From assembly GCA_025454715.1 (NCBI GenBank), contig JALONY010000250.1, positions 1-8,104 on the forward strand: a stretch of 8,104 bases of DNA. Direction: 5' to 3'. The position numbers were made by a program, and so were the translations under genes. Source of the stretch: Anaerolineae bacterium (GTDB lineage: Bacteria; Chloroflexota; Anaerolineae; Aggregatilineales; Phototrophicaceae). Below, in pieces: positions 5,627 to 8,104 of the stretch. Under the pieces are notes generated by a model. It did no database searches. It worked only from the letters and a program-made list of their open reading frames with translations, and was not told where the DNA came from. Each line of letters begins with the position of its first letter. The first letter of the stretch is position 1.

Positions 5627-7072
5627 ATGATCCGCCAACGTGTTCGACCCATGTATTGGGTCATGATGTTATCCGTAGTTGCCCTAATCTCGGTTATGCT
5701 GGCCTCCGTGACCGCCGCGTCGCCCGAAGTGGCGCAAGATGCACGCTTCAATACGCCGGTCGTCGTCGTCAACACCAGCTTCCTCAACGTGCGAACCGGC
5801 CCGGGGACGGAATATCCGGTCTTGATTACGGTGGTTGGCGGGACGACCTTGCCCGTGCTGGGCATCGCGCCTGACCGTGTGTGGTTCCAAGTTTCGACCC
5901 AAGCCGGCCCCGGGTGGATGAACTCGCAGTTTGGCTTGCCGAGAGGCAACTTCCAATTCGTGCCTGAGGTTCAGCGCCCGCCGGTGCCGACGTTCGCCGC
6001 GCCGCCGTCCTTCGATGGTGGAACGGGTGGGGCAGGGGCATCGGACGATGGTGCCGATGTTGGGTTTGCCAGTGGGCGCCAGTGGGGGTTGTCGGTCGTC
6101 ATCACGCACGACTTGCGGAACGTTGCCGGTTTGGGGGGCATCAACATCGGGCAAGTCGGCCCCGATAACCGCGTTTACGCCGTGACCGGCGCGGCCACCG
6201 CTGAAGGCGTGGCGTGGGTGCAAATCGACGTGCCCGGCCTCGGTCGTGGGTGGGTCGAGCAAAGCAAATCGACCTTCCGCCCATATGGGTGCGGTTTCAG
6301 CGTCGTGCAGATGACCCAAAGCCGTGAGTTGTCGGTTGGGCCAGATGGTACGGGCGGTGATAAGGACAAGTCGATCGCCGCTGGCCAAGAGGCGTATTTG
6401 CTGGATGAGCGGGGTGATTTGTTCAAGATTGAGCTGATCAACGGCAGCACGGGCTGGGTCGATCGGTCTGCGGTCATCGTTCGTGATGAGCGTGCGGTGA
6501 CGGTGCCGGCTTGCTCCGGCGCACCCGCGCAAGCGGATGAAGGCGTCGGCAGTGGTAGCAACGAGGAAGGTACCGGCAATGCGGGTAACCCGTTGCGCCC
6601 GAATGGCCCACACGTCGTGGTGAACACCGGTTTCCTCAACATCCGCTCTGGGGCGGGGGCACAGTTCAGCGTGGTTGCCTCGGTGGCCGGTGGCACGCGC
6701 TTGATGGTGACGGGCTTCGCGCCGGATGGTGTCTGGATTCAGGTCTCTGGTGATTTCGGGCGTGGGTGGGTCAACAACGAGTTTGTGTTGTTCCGTGGCG
6801 ATCCCAGCCGTGTGCCTGTCGTGCGCGATACGGCGGGGGATACGGCTTTGCCGGTCGCGTCGCTCAACCGCTCGATTACGTTGTATGCTGCGCCCAACCT
6901 GACCTTGGGCGTGGTCGCCAATATCAACGCGCCCGCCGAGTTCACGGTGATTGGCCGCACCTCGGATGGCTTGTGGGTGCAGCTCACCACGCCTTCGGGT
7001 ATTGGCTGGGTTCAAGCCGATTTTGTGACCGTGCGGGGTGGTTTCGCATTGGTTCCCGTCATCGGCAATTAG
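5627..7072 (+). CDS. Secreted protein of five bacterial SH3-like repeats
   Basis: A 481-residue exported protein made almost wholly of SH3-like wall-binding or protein-binding repeats, with no recognisable catalytic domain. Residues 1-31 form a signal peptide (basic start, hydrophobic core MMLSVVALISVMLA, ending VTAA). Repeats lie at about 45-116, 153-219, 221-296, 328-400 and 407-478. Most have the pattern of a start strand, GxGxxY or similar, and a closing GWV or GWM. Repeats 1 and 4 are closest to each other (NTSFLNVRTGPG versus NTGFLNIRSGAG, about half identical by eye); repeats 2 and 3 are the most divergent. Gly/Pro/Asp-rich linkers occur at 117-152 and 297-327. C222 and C296 bracket repeat 3 and could form a disulfide. 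The gene is divergent from the L,D-transpeptidase, which also carries SH3-like domains, suggesting an envelope role; ligand and partner are unknown. It has its own promoter and terminator, so it is probably monocistronic. Confidence 0.9.
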   Translation: MIRQRVRPMYWVMMLSVVALISVMLASVTAASPEVAQDARFNTPVVVVNTSFLNVRTGPGTEYPVLITVVGGTTLPVLGIAPDRVWFQVSTQAGPGWMNSQFGLPRGNFQFVPEVQRPPVPTFAAPPSFDGGTGGAGASDDGADVGFASGRQWGLSVVITHDLRNVAGLGGINIGQVGPDNRVYAVTGAATAEGVAWVQIDVPGLGRGWVEQSKSTFRPYGCGFSVVQMTQSRELSVGPDGTGGDKDKSIAAGQEAYLLDERGDLFKIELINGSTGWVDRSAVIVRDERAVTVPACSGAPAQADEGVGSGSNEEGTGNAGNPLRPNGPHVVVNTGFLNIRSGAGAQFSVVASVAGGTRLMVTGFAPDGVWIQVSGDFGRGWVNNEFVLFRGDPSRVPVVRDTAGDTALPVASLNRSITLYAAPNLTLGVVANINAPAEFTVIGRTSDGLWVQLTTPSGIGWVQADFVTVRGGFALVPVIGN

Positions 7073-7099
7073 CCCGTTTTTCTGACATGTAAGACCTTG

Positions 7100-7145
7100 C
7101 GCGCCCTGAGCGGTTTATACTCAGGGCGCGTTGTTGTGTCTGTTG
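7100..7145 (+). terminator. Hairpin terminator after the SH3-repeat gene
   Basis: A perfect 11-bp GC-rich inverted repeat, CGCGCCCTGAG/CTCAGGGCGCG (7100-7110 and 7120-7130), encloses a 9-nt loop and is followed by a T-rich but interrupted tail, TTGTTGTGTCTGTTG (7131-7145). It begins 27 nt beyond the stop codon. The loop and the first base of the right arm spell TTTATACT, resembling the -10 region at 5537-5544, but no fitting -35 was found. Confidence 0.75.
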
Positions 7146-7165
7146 CCCACATAAGGATTGAGACG

Positions 7166-8104
7166 ATGTCTGTCGCGTTGTACCGCCATTTGTTAAAACC
7201 GTTGGATCCTGACGAAGGAATACCCGACCCCGAGGCGAGAAGTTTGTCCTTTATCGGCATTCAACGGGGGCAAAAGATGAATGTCCCCACAGATGACCCC
7301 AAGCGCGTCAGCGTCGCTGTTTACCCATGCCAGCAGGGTGGGGCGGTCATGAACGGCATGTTGCTGGCGATCGGTCACGCCCTCGCTTGCTCACATCAGG
7401 TTGAGCTGTTGCCGACACCGCTGCACGAAGACGCGAGCGGTGAATTGGTCGAAGGCGACTTTACACCTGCCGATTGGGGCTTGGACATCGAGGAAGATGT
7501 CGCTTTGTTTGGGGACTACCGGCTACAAGACGGTCTTCATCAGCTCACGCTAAACATCGAGACATCGACTGATGAGGCGTATGCGTGGACGCTACGCGCT
7601 GAAGACGAGCGTGCGTTATGGCGAGAGGTGGTGGCATTACTCGACACCTTAGCTGACCACATCGATATCGAGTTCGACATTCGGCCATTCGATGCCCAAA
7701 CGACTGCCGAGGCCGGAGAGCTACGCCAAGTCTTCGAGGGGCTGTATCGGTTCCATGCCGATTGGATGCGCCAACCAAAGCTTGCCGAGGTAGAAGAGGC
7801 CGATGGCGCATTGCTGGCGCTGGCACCTTTCAAACCGTTGGGGTGGTTGCGCAGTAGTGTCTGGGCATTTCATGTTTTGCTCAGCTTGCGCCTCAAGCCA
7901 GACGCTCTCGTCGAGCGTTGGCTATCGCCATTGCTGGGAGAACAGTATGGCGTTTTTGGGCTGTTGACCGGTTGGAATTTCCCAGAGCTCACCGCGCTTC
8001 TGATCGAGAAGACCGAGGCGGTGGTCGAGGCTGGGCTGACCTCGGAAGACAACCACGTCGCGTTGGCGCGTTTGTACGAATACCTCAGCCGTCCAGACCT
8101 CGCT
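7166..8104 (+). CDS. Protein of unknown function (3' end outside window)
   Basis: An uninterrupted frame of 313 codons runs off the window. The ATG at 7166 is preceded by AAGGA (7153-7157) with 8 nt spacing, a good ribosome site, and codon usage resembles the neighbours. The product begins MSVALYRHLLKPLDPDEG. There is no signal peptide or clear membrane segment. It is acidic and rich in Leu, Glu, Asp and Trp. Segments include VSVAVYPCQQGGAVMNGMLL (about 48-67), DWGLDIEEDVALFGDYRL (about 103-120) and a helical-looking C-terminal part (ERALWREVVALLDTLADHI, then ALLIEKTEAVVEAGL and ALARLYEYLSRPDL). The last part could be the start of a helical-repeat region such as TPR, but this is only a guess. 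I do not recognise the family. It follows the SH3 gene across a terminator, so it is probably a separate transcription unit. Confidence 0.8.
   Translation, partial: MSVALYRHLLKPLDPDEGIPDPEARSLSFIGIQRGQKMNVPTDDPKRVSVAVYPCQQGGAVMNGMLLAIGHALACSHQVELLPTPLHEDASGELVEGDFTPADWGLDIEEDVALFGDYRLQDGLHQLTLNIETSTDEAYAWTLRAEDERALWREVVALLDTLADHIDIEFDIRPFDAQTTAEAGELRQVFEGLYRFHADWMRQPKLAEVEEADGALLALAPFKPLGWLRSSVWAFHVLLSLRLKPDALVERWLSPLLGEQYGVFGLLTGWNFPELTALLIEKTEAVVEAGLTSEDNHVALARLYEYLSRPDLA

Noticed and set aside
5684..7015. Long open frame of 443 codons on the minus strand opposite the SH3-repeat gene
   Set aside because: It mirrors the plus-strand gene; its product is Arg/His-rich without domain similarity, whereas the plus frame has a signal peptide, ribosome site, promoter and SH3 repeats.
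1..8104. CRISPR array, insertion sequence, integration site, toxin-antitoxin or defence module
   Set aside because: No regularly spaced repeats, transposase-like frames, terminal inverted repeats or recognisable defence domains were seen on either strand.

Overview
This window reads as a stretch of ordinary chromosome from a moderately GC-rich free-living bacterium. The exported SH3-repeat and L,D-transpeptidase proteins, the actinobacterial-type inositol-phosphate synthase and the loose, sensor-rich gene order would fit Chloroflexota (Anaerolineae-like), but that assignment is inference from gene content. I see no phage, transposon, CRISPR or conjugation genes, and no clear candidate for a new multi-gene system.

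Layout. Minus strand, right to left: ctpA-type S41 protease (2553-1381), smpB (1336-895), tRNA-Glu(CUC) with its own near-perfect promoter and a hairpin terminator (879-720), then ino1 with its own promoter (699-1, cut by the window edge). Plus strand, divergent from ctpA: a hybrid receiver/GAF/histidine kinase (2682-4319). It converges on a minus-strand secreted L,D-transpeptidase (5390-4329). Divergent from that is a secreted protein with five SH3-like repeats (5627-7072), ending in a hairpin terminator, followed by an unrecognised protein that runs off the right edge (7166-8104).

The most notable observation is a set of small length mutations in two genes. smpB carries a perfect 13-bp tandem duplication that shifts the frame, and it lacks about 14 residues of the family's first conserved block. 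The histidine kinase carries a perfect 32-bp tandem duplication that creates a stop, and about 40 bp further on it has lost the F-box (about 23 nt), which brings the frame back for the G2 box and C-terminus. Removing the second copy of each duplication restores textbook family sequence. The neighbouring ino1, ctpA, L,D-transpeptidase and SH3 genes look intact. This is either real gene decay or slippage in this genome, or local assembly error; reads across the junctions would decide. The kinase's receiver domain also lacks its phosphoacceptor Asp.

Functional themes are ribosome rescue (smpB), envelope proteolysis (ctpA), peptidoglycan crosslinking and wall-binding (L,D-transpeptidase and SH3-repeat protein), inositol-lipid precursor synthesis (ino1) and signal sensing (kinase).
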